A DNA stretch of 64,000 nucleotides, taken from assembly GCA_947561585.1 (NCBI GenBank), contig CANNZV010001180.1:109262-173261 (forward strand). The letters are read 5' to 3'. Positions 23,430 to 34,181 of the stretch are shown here, one piece after another (the stretch's first letter is position 1; every line of letters begins with the position of its first letter). The notes under the pieces are model-generated. The model searched no databases. It was not told the origin of the DNA and saw only the letters and a list, made by a program, of their open reading frames with translations. The stretch is from Caprella mutica (taxonomy: Eukaryota; Arthropoda; Malacostraca; Amphipoda; Caprellidae). Position numbers and translations under genes: made by a program.

Positions 23430-26400
23430 TATCGGTATATATCTGTGTTAGATTAGAGGTGGTATCGGCATCTGTGTTAGATTAGAGGTGATATCGGCAT
23501 CTGTGTTAGATTAGAGGTGATATCGGTATCTGTGTTAGATTAGAGGTGGTATCGGTATCTGTGTTAGATTAGAGGTGATATCGGCATCTGTGTTAGATTA
23601 GAGGTGATATCGGTATCTGTGTTAGATTAGACATGATATCGGTATCTGTGTTAGATTAGAGGTGTTATCGGCATCTGTGTTAGATTAGAGGTGTTATCGG
23701 CATCTGTGTTAGATTAGAGGTGATATCGGTATCTGTGTTAGATTAGAGGTGTTATCGGCATCTGTGTTAGATTAGAGGTGATATCGGTATCTGTGTTAGA
23801 TTAGAGGTGATATCGGCATCTGTGTTAGATTAGAGGTGATATCGGTATCTGTGTTAGATTAGAGGTGATATCGGTATCTGTGTTAGATTAGAGGTGGTAT
23901 CGGTATCTGTGTTAGATTAGAGGTGATATCGGCATCTGTGTTAGATTAGAGGTGGTATCGGTATCTGTGTTAGATTAGAGGTGGTATCGGTATCTGTGTT
24001 AGATTAGAGGTGATATCGGTATCTGTGTTAGATTAGAGGTGGTATCGACATCTGTGTTAGATTAGAGGTGGTATCGGCATCTGTGTTAGATTAGAGGTGA
24101 TATCGGTATCTGTGTTAGATTAGAGGTTATATCGGTATCTGTGTTAGATTAGAGGTGGTACAGGCATCTGTGTTAGATTAGAGGTGATATCGGCATCTGT
24201 GTTAGATTAGAGGTGATATCGGTATCTATGTTAGATTAGAGGTGGTATCGGTATCTGTGTTAGATTAGAGGTGATATCGGCATCTGTGTTAGATTAGAGG
24301 TGATATCGGTATCTGTGTTAGATTAGAGGTGATATCGGTATCTGTGTTAGATTACAGGTGTTATCGGTATATGTGTTAGATTAGAGGTGATATCGGTATC
24401 TGTGTTAGATTAGAGGTGATATCGGTATCTGTGTTAGATTAGAGGTGATATCGGTATCTATGTTAGATTAGAGGTGATATCGGTATCTGTGTTAGATTAG
24501 AGGTGGTATCGGTATCTGTGTTAGATTAGAGGTGTTATCGGTATCTGTGTTAGATTAGAGGTGATATCGGTATCTGTGTTAGATTAGAGGTGGTATCGGC
24601 ATCTATGTTAGATTAGAGGTGGTATCGGTATCTGTGTTAGATTAGAGGTTATATCGGTATCTGTGTTAGATTAGAGGTGATATCGGTATCTGTGTTAGAT
24701 TAGAGGTGATATCGGTATCTGTGTTAGATTAGAGGTGGTATCGGTATCTGTGTTAGATTAGAGGTGGTATCGGTATCTGTGTTAGATTAGAGGTGATATC
24801 GGTATCTGTGTTAGATTAGAGGTGGTATCGGTATCTGTGTTAGATTAGAGGTGATATCGGCGTCTGTGTTAGATTAGACGTGATATCGGTATCTGTGTTA
24901 GATTAGAGGTGATATCTGTATCTGTGTTAGATTAGAGGTGATATCGGTATCTGTGTTAGATTAGAGGTGATATCGGTATCTGTGTTAGATTAGAGGTGGT
25001 ATCGGTATATCTGTGTTAGATTAGAGGTGGTATCGGTATCTGTGTTAGATTAGAGGTGATATCGGTATCTGTGTTAGATTAGAGGTGGTATCGGCATCTC
25101 TGTTAGATTAGAGGTGGTATCGGTATCTGTGTTAGATTAGAGGTGGTATCGGTATCTGTGTTAGATTAGAGGTGATATCGGTATCTGTGTTAGATTAGAG
25201 GTGGTATCGGCATCTGTGTTAGATTAGAGGTGGTATCGGCATCTGTGTTAGATTAGAGGTGATATCGGTATCTGTGTTAGATTAGAGGTTATATCGGTAT
25301 CTGTGTTAGATTAGAGGTGATATCGGCATCTGTGTTAGATTAGAGGTGATATCGGTATCTGTGTTTGTTAGATTAGAGGCGGTATCGGTATCTGTGTTAG
25401 ATTAGAGGTGATATCGGCATCTGTGTTAGATTAGAGGTGATATCGGTATCTGTGTTAGATTAGAGGTGATATCGGTATCTGTGTTAGATTACAGGTGTTA
25501 TCGGTATCTGTGTTAGATTAGAGGTGATATCGGTATCTGTGTTAGATTAGAGGTGATATCGGTATCTGTGTTAGATTAGAGGTGATATCGGTATCTGTGT
25601 TAGATTAGAGGTGGTATCGGTATCTGTGTTAGATTAGAGGTTTTATCGGTATCTGTGTTAGATTAGAGGTGATATCGGTATCTGTGTTAGATTAGAGGTG
25701 GTATCGGCATCTGTGTTAGATTAGAGGTGATATCGGTATCTGTGTTAGATTAGAGGTGATATCGGTATCTGTGTTAGATTAGAGGTGGTATCGGCATCTG
25801 TGTTAGATTAGAGGTGATATCGGTATCTGTGTTAGATTAGAGGTTATATCGGTATCTGTGTTAGATTAGAGGTGATATCGGTATCTGTGTTAGATTAGAG
25901 GTGATATCGATATCTGTGTTAGATTAGAGGTGGTATCGGTATATGTGTTAGATTAGAGGTGGTATCGGTATCTGTGTTAGATAAGAGGTGATATCGGTAT
26001 CTGTGTTAGATTAGAGGTGGTATCGGCATCTGTGTTAGATTAGAGGTGGTATCGGCATCTGTGTTATATTAGAGGTGATATCGGTATCTGTGTTAGGTTA
26101 GAGGTGGTATCGGCATCTGTGTTAGATTAGAGGTGATATCGGCATCTGTGTTAGATTAGAGGTGATATCGGTATCTGTGTTAGATTAGAGGTGGTATCGG
26201 TATCTGTGTTAGATTAGAGGTGATATCGGCAACTGTGTTAGATTAGAGGTGATATCGGTATCTGTGTTAGATTAGACGTGATATCGGTATCTGTGTTAGA
26301 TTAGAGGTGTTATCGGCATCTGTGTTAGATTAGAGGTGATATCGGTATCTGTGTTAGATTAGAGGTGTTATCGGCATCTGTGTTAGATTAGAGGTGATAT

Positions 26401-26518
26401 CGGTATCTGTGTTAGATTAGAGGTGATATCGGCATCTGTGTTAGATTAGAGGTGATATCGGTATCTGTGTTAGATTAGAGGTGATATCGGTATCTGTGTT
26501 AGATTAGAGGTGATATCG
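23430..26518. repeat. 29-bp minisatellite, second block, about 106 copies
   Basis: Continuation of the 16950-19734 array after the 3.7-kb insertion, with the same unit and variants. Rare irregular units (an extra AT near 25008, an extra GTTT near 25362) mark indels. It ends at GATATCGTCCCGTCTCC. Confidence 0.96.
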
Positions 26519-26539
26519 TCCCGTCTCCAATCTGGAGAT

Positions 26540-28540
26540 CTCATGCGTTTGCATTGTTTTTTATTTATTTTTATTTATTTATTTATTTAACAAACAAAAT
26601 GCTCCCTTACATTGGATCAACGAGGAGGGAAAACTCGCCGATCTCGGATAAAACATATACAATTTATTATACATAAATAAGGATTCATTAAGGCCCCATA
26701 AGCCGTAGCTTTAAGGGCAACCTATTTAAACCAGAAAAAAATTAATTAATTACATTTTCATTCACTACAACAATACAAGACATACGTAATTTACTAATTA
26801 CATAGAAAGAAACTCTCAGTCAACTAACTACTGGCTGTTAAGAAGGAAAATGTTGAATTGCGATTTGAACTCATTATATGTCCTGAACATTGTTACAAAT
26901 TTTACATCCATTATGAAAGAGCCATTTTTTAGATTTAGATCTATTATACCGAAGGAGAGTAATATTATTGTTTCTGGTGTTATAAGAATGAATATTAGTA
27001 TTAGACAGAATATAGTTTAACAATGTATGATCATAATTTTCTATATGTAATGTTTTATAAAAATGCAATCCAACTCTATGTATAAACACACTATTTGAAT
27101 TTAAAATTTTGAGATCTTGAAAAATAGGTGCAGTGTGGGCATTTCTTTCACTTCCATTGATGATGCGTACTGCCTTCTTCTGAAGTCTGAAAACACTCTA
27201 GTTAAATAATTAGCAGCTCCATACCAAACTTCAATGGCATAACTTATAGTGGAATGAACGAATGAATTGTATATAGTTTTGAGAACATTGCTTGGTAGTA
27301 CTTCTCTCACTTTCCACATCATGCCAATAAATCTGGATAAGGTAGAAGACAGTTTTTTAATGTGGGATTGATAAGAAATATTATTATCTAAATTCAAACT
27401 TAGGAATTTTACTTCAGAAGTAAAGTCTATATTGCATCCATCAACTATTACAGGATTAATCTGGTAACCCTTACGGTAAGAGAATATTGAATATTTAGTT
27501 TTCATGGTATTTATAATTATTTTATTATTCTTCAACCAGTTGCTAACTAAACCAAGATTTGTATTAATATCTACAGATGCACTGACTAATAAATTTCTAG
27601 CAATTTTACAGGACAATAATGAGTCATCTGCGAATAGATTAAATTTGAAAAAATTCGTACAATTTGGGAAGTCGTTGAAGAATATCAAAAACGAAAGTCC
27701 ACCTAACACGCTGCCCTGTGGAACACCACATGTCACTTCCAGGACTGAAGAATTACATTTTTAATTACAACACTTTGGTGACGACCATTTAAATATGACC
27801 TGATACATGACAGTGGTACTTCCTTACACCATGATATGATAGCTTACTTAATAATATTTCATGGGACTCCGAGTCAAATGCTTTTTTAAGATCAACAAAC
27901 AAGAAGAAGCATAGGTCACCACTATCCAATGTAGTGTAAACTTCATTCAGTAAGTTAAGCATTGATTGGATTGTGCTTCTATTCTGTCTAAACCCATACT
28001 TGTTAGGGTAGAATATATCCTTACTCTCAAAATAATGACTCAATTGATTATAAACGACTCGCTAATAAACTTTTGAGTAGGTAGATAATAAGGAGATAGG
28101 CCTATCATTACCAATATCCCTTTTGGAGCCACCTTTATATAGAAGGATAACATTTACTTTTTTTAACACATAGGTAAATGTACCTTGATTTAATGAATTA
28201 TTAATTAAACATGCTAGAATAGGAGCTATAATACAAGATATACTCTTAAGTAGTTTAACAGGAATATCACGAATAATACACGTCTTATTTTTGAGAGAAC
28301 AAATTATTTTTTCAACATAACGTGCATCACAGGAGAAAAGAAAAGAGAGTTAGGATAGTCTCCAGATAGATTTTGATGGTGGTCAGACTGCTGTCCTATA
28401 AAATAACTTGAAATATTCTGTCCAATACCAGCGAAAAATTTGTTAAATTTATTAGAAACAGCTACGGTGTCAGTTATTTCCTCTTCATTTTCATCCTCTG
28501 ATTTAATATCCAAGTCGTCGGTTTTTTTATTATTATTTAT
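26540..28540 (-). pseudogene. Non-LTR (LINE) reverse transcriptase, 5'-truncated and frameshifted
   Basis: Read on the minus strand from 28513 down, the fragments give DTVAVSNKFNKFFAGIGQNI (linker before RT), VNVILLYKGGSKRDIGNDRPISLLS (RT fingers), GFRQNRSTIQS, FVDLKKAFDSESHEILL (motif A with catalytic Asp), GVPQGSVLG (motif B), FADDSL (motif C, catalytic Asp pair), and a thumb with SYAIEVWYGA. At least three frame changes and a stop after SKVY break it. The 3' end has an (AAATAA)n-like tail (about 26555-26592), seen in CR1/L2/RTE-type lines rather than simple poly(A) (family knowledge). There is no endonuclease domain within the window; the copy stops near 28540. Confidence 0.85.
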
Positions 28541-28798
28541 TAGGCTAATTCAGTTAGCTACCTAGACCAATGTTTGAATATTATAATATCTCTTAATAAC
28601 TAATTGACGAAGAATACCTTCCTATTGGTTTAAATATTTGAATTGAAGATTTTTTGTACTGATGGAAATTATTTATATTATATTTATATTATGTATACTT
28701 AGGAACCAATAGATTAAAGAATATTTGCAATTACTATTTACGAAATAATACGGTCAGGAAATTTGAAGTTGATAATATATAAGTACTAGTTTAGTTTA

Positions 28799-31000
28799 GG
28801 TTACTATTCATTGGTCCGACGCACCATTAGTTCGGGGCCTCATTAGTCCGACGCCACATTAGTCCAACACTTTTGCATATTATATCTGATTTAACAACAA
28901 ATATATGTCCCCCCCCCACCTCAATTCCCCTGCCAGGTCATTAAATAATCATTTAGTGTGCAGTACAACAAACTAGCGGATTCAACAAGCTACATTAAAT
29001 GATAAAATACAATGAATCATTGCATCTTACAAATTCCTTTTAGAAATAAAGTCAACTTATAAAGGATTAAACGAATGTAAAGTTTAAAAAAACGAAAGAA
29101 AAATATTATTTTATCATTAGGATTATTTTTTAATTGAGTATATCTATTTAACAATCATTTTTATTTTAATAAAAAAAAAATAACCCAGAAAGTTGTAACT
29201 GTCACAACTTGTGAGTGCGCTAACTTTTAAATACCTAATTTAACTAGTGTATCTTGAACTTACTCATGATTAACCAACTAGTGTATCTAACAATCTAATT
29301 TGATTTGTAATAACTCAACAAGTGTAACTTGATACCTAACCTTAGGTACTCAGTTCATGACTGTCAAACTATGGCTGTAGGTCATAAGCCCCCTAGGTCA
29401 AGAGCCCCCTGCCAGGTTATTAAACAATCATGAAGTGTGCAGTACAACAAACTAGCGGATACAACAAACTACATTAGCAACTCTCAGTTATTTCTATCTA
29501 AGTAGTTCTTCATTTGTTTAACTAGATAAATAAGGATTTAAAAAACAGGGAGAGGGTGCTCGTGAACGAGGGGGAGGGGGCTTATGACCTAGGGGGGCTC
29601 ATGACCGGGGGGCTCTTGACCGTACCCCAAACTATATGATCTAGGTACCTAATAATATCCCAATTGGTGTATGTAGGTCCCTAACTTACTTATACCTGAT
29701 TATAGTATCTATGAACATATTTAGTAATTAACTATAACTATGTAGCAAGGTAATTTCTACTATACAAAATAGTGTTTCTATGTACCTAACGAGTAACTAA
29801 CTACTCAACTGCATTTGTATCTTTCAATAAACTTCTATGACCGAACTAATTTGAAGTTCAATATTTTTACACTGTTTATAGCGCTATCGGAATAATATGA
29901 AATTAAAAAAAATATTATTCCTTATAATCACGAGCTAGTATACTAAGTCATAAAGTCAACATTTTCTTTGACAGTCAATCGATCAGTGTTTTAAATCTTG
30001 AATACGATAGACAGTGATTGAGAAATTAACATGTAAGTCCACTAGTGTGAGTGATCTTCTGAGAACAAACATACGTACACACACATTCACGGATATGAAG
30101 AATGACCAGTGACTTATACGCTGAAATTTAACTATATATTAACACAAATGTATTGTATTTAGTTGTAAAAAAATATAAGTTTATAAAGGAATAGAACTAC
30201 ACAGTTAAATAGGTTATTTTTTCTCTCTGTTATCATTTATTGCCAAATTATTTCCCCCAAACTGTATATCAGTGTTAATGTACAGATCCCCCACCCCTCA
30301 TTCATCTCACACCTCCCCCCCCCCCCCTCTATCAGTAGCTACCTACCAAAATGTTTAAAAAATTATTTATGAGCCTTGAACTGCAGAAAACTTAGCATTG
30401 TCAAATGATAGGAATGTATATTATTATACTTAAATTATATTATAATATTGAACTGACATATAAAATTATTATAGGATATGAATTTTGATTATCTATAAGA
30501 ATCATACAGTTTGATCACTTTTTGTGTTTCTAAAAGAAACATTAATATAATATTAAAATCCAATTAGGTAGGCTTATCACATAGTATGGATAATAAGATG
30601 TATTATTTTGACCGTTATTTGAATGAAGATTTGTGATATATTGAGTGATAATGATGGCATTTTTAGGTATGATTGATTGAATTCATTGTTTATTATAGTT
30701 CAGTTATTCAATTGAGATGTAAATTTAAATAAATAATTGGATTTAAGAGTATTAATTAGTTATTTACACTTTAGGTACCTGACTAATTAAGATAGGTTCC
30801 GATTATCGAACGGTTCCATATTTTTCAGCAAGTAAGCGAATATATTATAATTATTTATTTAACTCTCATTTTAACCTTTTTTACTTATTCGTAAATCTGT
30901 AACCGTCCGATAACTCAGAACTTACCCTATCGATAGGTATGAATTATTTGATTGTTTTCCATAAATAAACTCGGTACCTAGCAACATACCGTGATTATAA
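28799..31000 (+). repeat. Left arm of the 11.7-kb composite inverted repeat
   Basis: Starts GGTTACTATTCATTGG. Its inverted partner ends at 40510 with TGAATAGTAACCCC. Matching stretches, in order: 28920-29000 with 40365-40480, 29865-30065 with 39600-39835, 30245-30350 with 39345-39460, 30360-30790 with 38955-39340, and 30795-30990 with 38755-38950. By eye identity is high but far from perfect. AT-rich, with C-tracts (28911, 30311) and no protein-coding frames that I recognise. Confidence 0.7.
30795..30927. mobile_element. GGGTAA hairpin MITE in the left arm, 133 bp
   Basis: Flanked by TA. Ends read GGTTCCGATTATCGAACGGT and, inward from the right, GGGTAAGTTCTGAGTTATCG. It sits at the same relative place as the copy at 38817-38950 in the opposite arm, so it entered before the arms were formed. 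Confidence 0.7.
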
Positions 31001-31206
31001 AACTTAGCCCCCAGGGGCTCTATCCGTTAGCTGTCTTTGGTGAATGGGAAAGAAGGGGGTGGCGTCCCTAGGCCCCGAACTGTTGTAATTTGGATTATGT
31101 ATTTTTTTAATTTTTACATGTTTACCATTTTTTCAAACTACTTGCAGTTTAAGAGGACAGTGCTTGGGTTATGCTCTTCAACTACGAGGTCTTAGTTAAA
31201 CTCATA

Positions 31207-31714
31207 GGGTTACTATTCATTGGCTCGACAACACCATTAATTTGACGCCCTTCTAGTCCAACATCAGTCCGACACTTTTGCAGTTTATTACTGCTTAACA
31301 TCAAATATATGTATATGTAGGGGCGTGACAGGTCATTAAATAATCATGAAATGTGTAGTACAACAAACTAGCGGACACAACAAACAACATTATATGATGA
31401 AATACAATGAATGATTGCATCATACAAATATATTAGAAATAAAGTAAACTAAGGAAGGAATATAAAATTCTCAAAATGAAAGAAAAAAATTATTATTAGG
31501 ATTATTTATTAATGGAGCATATCTATTTAAAAAATATTTTTATTTTAATGGAAACGTAAAACGAGAAATAACACAGAAAACTGTAACACCTCTTCATTTT
31601 CCTCTTCCATACATGAGTGCAGCCATCGATGCTTGTGACCTTTTCCGTCACATTCCTTGGATAGTGATTGCATTCACGGAGTAGCTCTAAGTTGAACCAT
31701 TTCATATATAACTC
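31207..31714 (+). repeat. Second copy of the arm terminus, interrupted by the gypsy element
   Basis: Starting GGGTTACTATTCATTGGC, about 385 bases repeat the start of the left arm (28799-29200) in the same orientation, including TCATTAAATAATCAT and ACAACAAACTAGCGGA. The gypsy insertion at 31715 cuts it; sequence resembling further arm segments in inverted orientation is found at 37560-38200. This suggests a second related element nested within the first. Confidence 0.6.
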
Positions 31715-31798
31715 TGTGGTAACTTGCTGTACTAATCTGTGATTACAAAAATGGTTGGAAGCGGCAAGCCACTGATAATGACAGGGGATTTTTTGAAG

Positions 31799-31806
31799 TG
31801 ACGTCA
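31799..31806. promoter_or_regulatory. CRE-type octamer TGACGTCA in U3
   Basis: Perfect palindromic CREB/ATF consensus, repeated in the 3' LTR at about 36514-36521. Role in transcription is inferred from the consensus only. Confidence 0.5.
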
Positions 31807-32209
31807 GTAGCGTTTGAGACCTGTTTCCGTAAAGTGTTCTGTGAGTGTTTCAAGCTTTGTCTGTGACAAAAGTGTTTTGTAAGTAACGTGTTACTTGCCT
31901 AACGGTTAGGTAGTTTTTGGGAGTACTTGTTGTACTAGCGTCGGTTTACTTTGGAAGTAAACCACGTAGTGGTGAGTTGCTTTCCTAAGCACGCAAGTTG
32001 AGGCTTGCATTTTGTGTGATTTGCTTCCTAGGTACAACCTTTTTGTACTGTGAGTACAAGAAGTGTTTACCGGTTGTCTCATCATACGGTTGTACGTTGT
32101 ACAATCAGGTGTGAGTTGGCCAGTTAAAGGGGTGGTTGGAGACTGTGCAAGAGTTCTAGGAACTCGCAACTAGGATCGCAGTTAGTTTTTGCTTTGGCTA
32201 ACTAACCAG

Positions 32210-32217
32210 TGACGTCA
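32210..32217. promoter_or_regulatory. CRE-type octamer in the 12-bp palindrome AGTGACGTCACT
   Basis: Second perfect TGACGTCA, near the LTR 3' end; repeated in the 3' LTR. It doubles as one of the many inverted repeats. Confidence 0.5.
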
Positions 32218-32287
32218 CTGCATCAGCTCTTGGGAGCTAGCAACTGAGGTTGTTCCTTCAAGCTATCTAGGCTTTATCACATCTTTG

Positions 32288-32295
32288 TGACGTCA
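32288..32295. promoter_or_regulatory. CRE-type octamer directly before the gag ATG
   Basis: Third perfect TGACGTCA, two bases upstream of the gag start codon at 32298. It lies outside the LTR, in the leader. Confidence 0.45.
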
Positions 32296-32297
32296 TC

Positions 32298-33239
32298 ATG
32301 TCTGACTCTGAGAAAGCAGGCAAGACTGATACTGGTTCTTCTAGTGAGGGACCAGGGATGTCTGGGACATCCGGTATGATTGATATTGGCCAATTGGCAA
32401 GCATTTTAATGCAGGCCAAGGGGCCAATTATTGATCGGTTGGGGAGAGCTCTCCCCAAGTTCAGTGGCGATGGCACAGTTGATGTGTCAGAGTGGCTGGA
32501 CGACTTCGAACGTCGCTGTCGCAGCGAGCGGGTCGAACCCCAAGAGGTCGTGGACTTCTTGCTCGAGGGCAACGCCGCTCGAGTATTCCGTGCCATGAGG
32601 GTGTCGGAAGCCTCTCAGTGGGAGGTAGTCAAGGGAGTACTGCTGGCTCAGTATGGTATGTCCCGGCAGGAAGCGTACAGACGTTTCACGTCTCGTCAGC
32701 TTTTATCTGGCGAGGCTGTGGACGTTTATGTTGACGACCTGCAGCGCTTCGGTGCTAGGATGGAGGTGAAAACCGATTGTATGGTTTTCAGAGTGAAGTT
32801 CTTTGAAGGACTCCTCCCCTCCATCCATAAGTGGGCAGTGATGCTCCCAGAGGCGTACACCTCTGACTTTGACATTTTGGTGTCAAAGGTGCGTGACAGA
32901 TTGTCCGCACAGAGGGATGCCTCAGGCCAGTCTGGGACAGGCCAGGCCACCAGAGTGGCTACTGCCTCCAGGAGGCAAGGGCTTTCTTGCCCACGGTGCC
33001 AGGGTCCTCACCGGGTGAGAGATTGCACCCAAAGACGTCGCTCCAAGGTGATGCAGACGGGCAAGCAATCTTCACATGGGCGAAACTTATGTTTCACCTG
33101 TGGGAAGCCCGGGCATTTTGCCCGGGAGTGCCCTGACAGTCCTGTGACTGTCGCGTCATCCGCTGGTGATGCGGGTTTTTCCGAGGAGGCTGTGGTAAGG
33201 GGCACCGCAACCTCCATCGGAGAAACCATGGAAGAGTAA
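32298..33239 (+). CDS. gag: Gag polyprotein of the young gypsy element
   Basis: 313 residues, ATG 37 bases after the LTR. Gag packages element RNA into cytoplasmic virus-like particles. A capsid-like region spans about residues 50-215 (LPKFSGDG..VSEWLDDFERRC, then the hydrophobic segments typical of gypsy Gag). Two CCHC-type zinc knuckles follow: CPRCQGPHRVRDC (about 235-247, with spacing C-x2-C-x3-H-x4-C) and CFTCGKPGHFAREC (about 264-277, canonical spacing). Ser/Asp/Glu-rich N terminus. The stop at 33237 is followed by the protease in the -1 frame, which is open from 33170, so a -1 frameshift in 33170-33236 would fuse them; a run GGTTTTTCC at 33174 is a possible but non-canonical slip site. 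Confidence 0.92.
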   Translation: MSDSEKAGKTDTGSSSEGPGMSGTSGMIDIGQLASILMQAKGPIIDRLGRALPKFSGDGTVDVSEWLDDFERRCRSERVEPQEVVDFLLEGNAARVFRAMRVSEASQWEVVKGVLLAQYGMSRQEAYRRFTSRQLLSGEAVDVYVDDLQRFGARMEVKTDCMVFRVKFFEGLLPSIHKWAVMLPEAYTSDFDILVSKVRDRLSAQRDASGQSGTGQATRVATASRRQGLSCPRCQGPHRVRDCTQRRRSKVMQTGKQSSHGRNLCFTCGKPGHFARECPDSPVTVASSAGDAGFSEEAVVRGTATSIGETMEE

Positions 33240-33724
33240 AATCCTCCATGGATCCTTCTGGGAAGGATTCTGCTGCTTCGAGCAGCAAGCTAAGTCCTGG
33301 GGACTTAGTAGTGGTGGGGGCTAACACTCCTACCAAGGGTACTCTGGGAGTACTCATGGCAGCTGGTAGACTTTCGAGTCGTGAGATGCCAGTTGTCAAG
33401 GCCATTGTAAATGGCCAATCTGTCTTGTGTCTGGTTGATACAGGCAGCGGGTGCACGATGGTGTCTACCCGGGTGGTGGTGGGACTTAAGGGCCGAAAGG
33501 CCCGTCATTTTATGACAGCTGACGGCAAAACTTCCACCAATGGAAGGGAGTGCTGGGTGGCAGTGGGATTGCATGGACACTGTTTTAGTGTACGTGCAAT
33601 TGCCCACAGAGGATTGGAAAATCTCGGAGTTGACTGCCTCCTAGGTGATGACGTTGTCGATCACATGGGAGGTGTGACGATTCGCAGAGGATTCCGATTC
33701 TCGTTATTTGGTCGATTGGGGTAA
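33170..33724 (+). CDS. Retropepsin-type protease of the young gypsy element
   Basis: Aspartic protease that would cleave the Gag-Pol precursor. The active-site motif LVDTGSGCTMVS carries the catalytic Asp, and the C-terminal hallmark is VDCLLGDDVVDHMGGVTI (equivalent of the ILGRD box). There is an ATG at 33248, but the frame is open from 33170 and lies -1 to gag, so expression by frameshifting is more likely than initiation. The frame ends at 33722, while the RT continues in a different frame (open from 33678). The overlap region 33683-33722 therefore hides either a programmed shift or a one-base indel. Confidence 0.85.
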   Translation, partial: CGFFRGGCGKGHRNLHRRNHGRVKSSMDPSGKDSAASSSKLSPGDLVVVGANTPTKGTLGVLMAAGRLSSREMPVVKAIVNGQSVLCLVDTGSGCTMVSTRVVVGLKGRKARHFMTADGKTSTNGRECWVAVGLHGHCFSVRAIAHRGLENLGVDCLLGDDVVDHMGGVTIRRGFRFSLFGRLG

Positions 33725-34181
33725 GCCTAATGCGACTGATTGCTGTGGAGTCTTTTCCAAGGGAAAAAGACGTCCTATAGCATGTGGTGTGGCTCCACCA
33801 CTGTCGATTTCTGATAAAGATTTTGATGCTGTTTTTGCTAACGGCAAATGGACCGTGAGCTGGCGCTGGGCTGCTGGCAAGCCAAAACAGCTTCAGACTG
33901 GTGTTGGAGAGTACAAATGTACTCGAACACCAGGTGTACACGAGAGGTACACAACGGAGATCCAAAGTTGGATTTCCAAAGGTTGGCTAGTAGAGTGGAA
34001 AGGACCTGTTAAGGGTGTCATTCCACTGCTGGTCGTTGTCCAGCCTACTAAGGACAAGGTTAGGCCGGTAATGGATTACCGTGAGCTTAACCCTTTTGTC
34101 GAATCTCATACTGAGGAATCGGCAGTGTGTGCTGAGAAGGTCGCAAGTGGAGACAACTGCAGGGTCAGCTTAAGGTCGTAG
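33678..34181 (+). pseudogene. Gypsy pol: start of reverse transcriptase, separate frame
   Basis: This frame encodes the linker and the RT fingers: YTTEIQSWISKGWLVEW, then GVIPLLVVVQPTKDKVRPVMDYRELN, the conserved RPVxDYRxLN box. It ends out of frame after SGDNCRVSLRS. The reading continues at 34136 in the next segment with LKVVDLKAAYLQI, whose VDLKAAY holds the first catalytic Asp of RT. A one-base indel near 34140 explains the break. With a second opposite shift near 33690, both flanking pieces share one frame and this piece sits alone in another. Confidence 0.8.

Larger units (their letters stand above)
31715..32260 (+). repeat. 5' LTR of the young gypsy element
   Basis: Begins TGTGGTAACTTGC and ends GTTGTTCCTTCA. 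It has two perfect TGACGTCA sites and, from 31866 on, a chain of perfect hairpins with hardly any gap between them. A minus-strand open frame of 87 codons exists in both LTRs but has no recognisable similarity. Confidence 0.95.

Noticed and set aside
31906..32169. 87-codon minus-strand frame in each LTR of the young gypsy element
   Set aside because: Identical in both LTRs only because the LTRs are identical; no recognisable similarity, and the region is dominated by hairpins.
33174..33182. Canonical -1 slippery heptamer between gag and protease of the young gypsy element
   Set aside because: GGTTTTTCC does not fit X XXY YYZ in the gag frame; kept only as a weak possibility in the gag entry.
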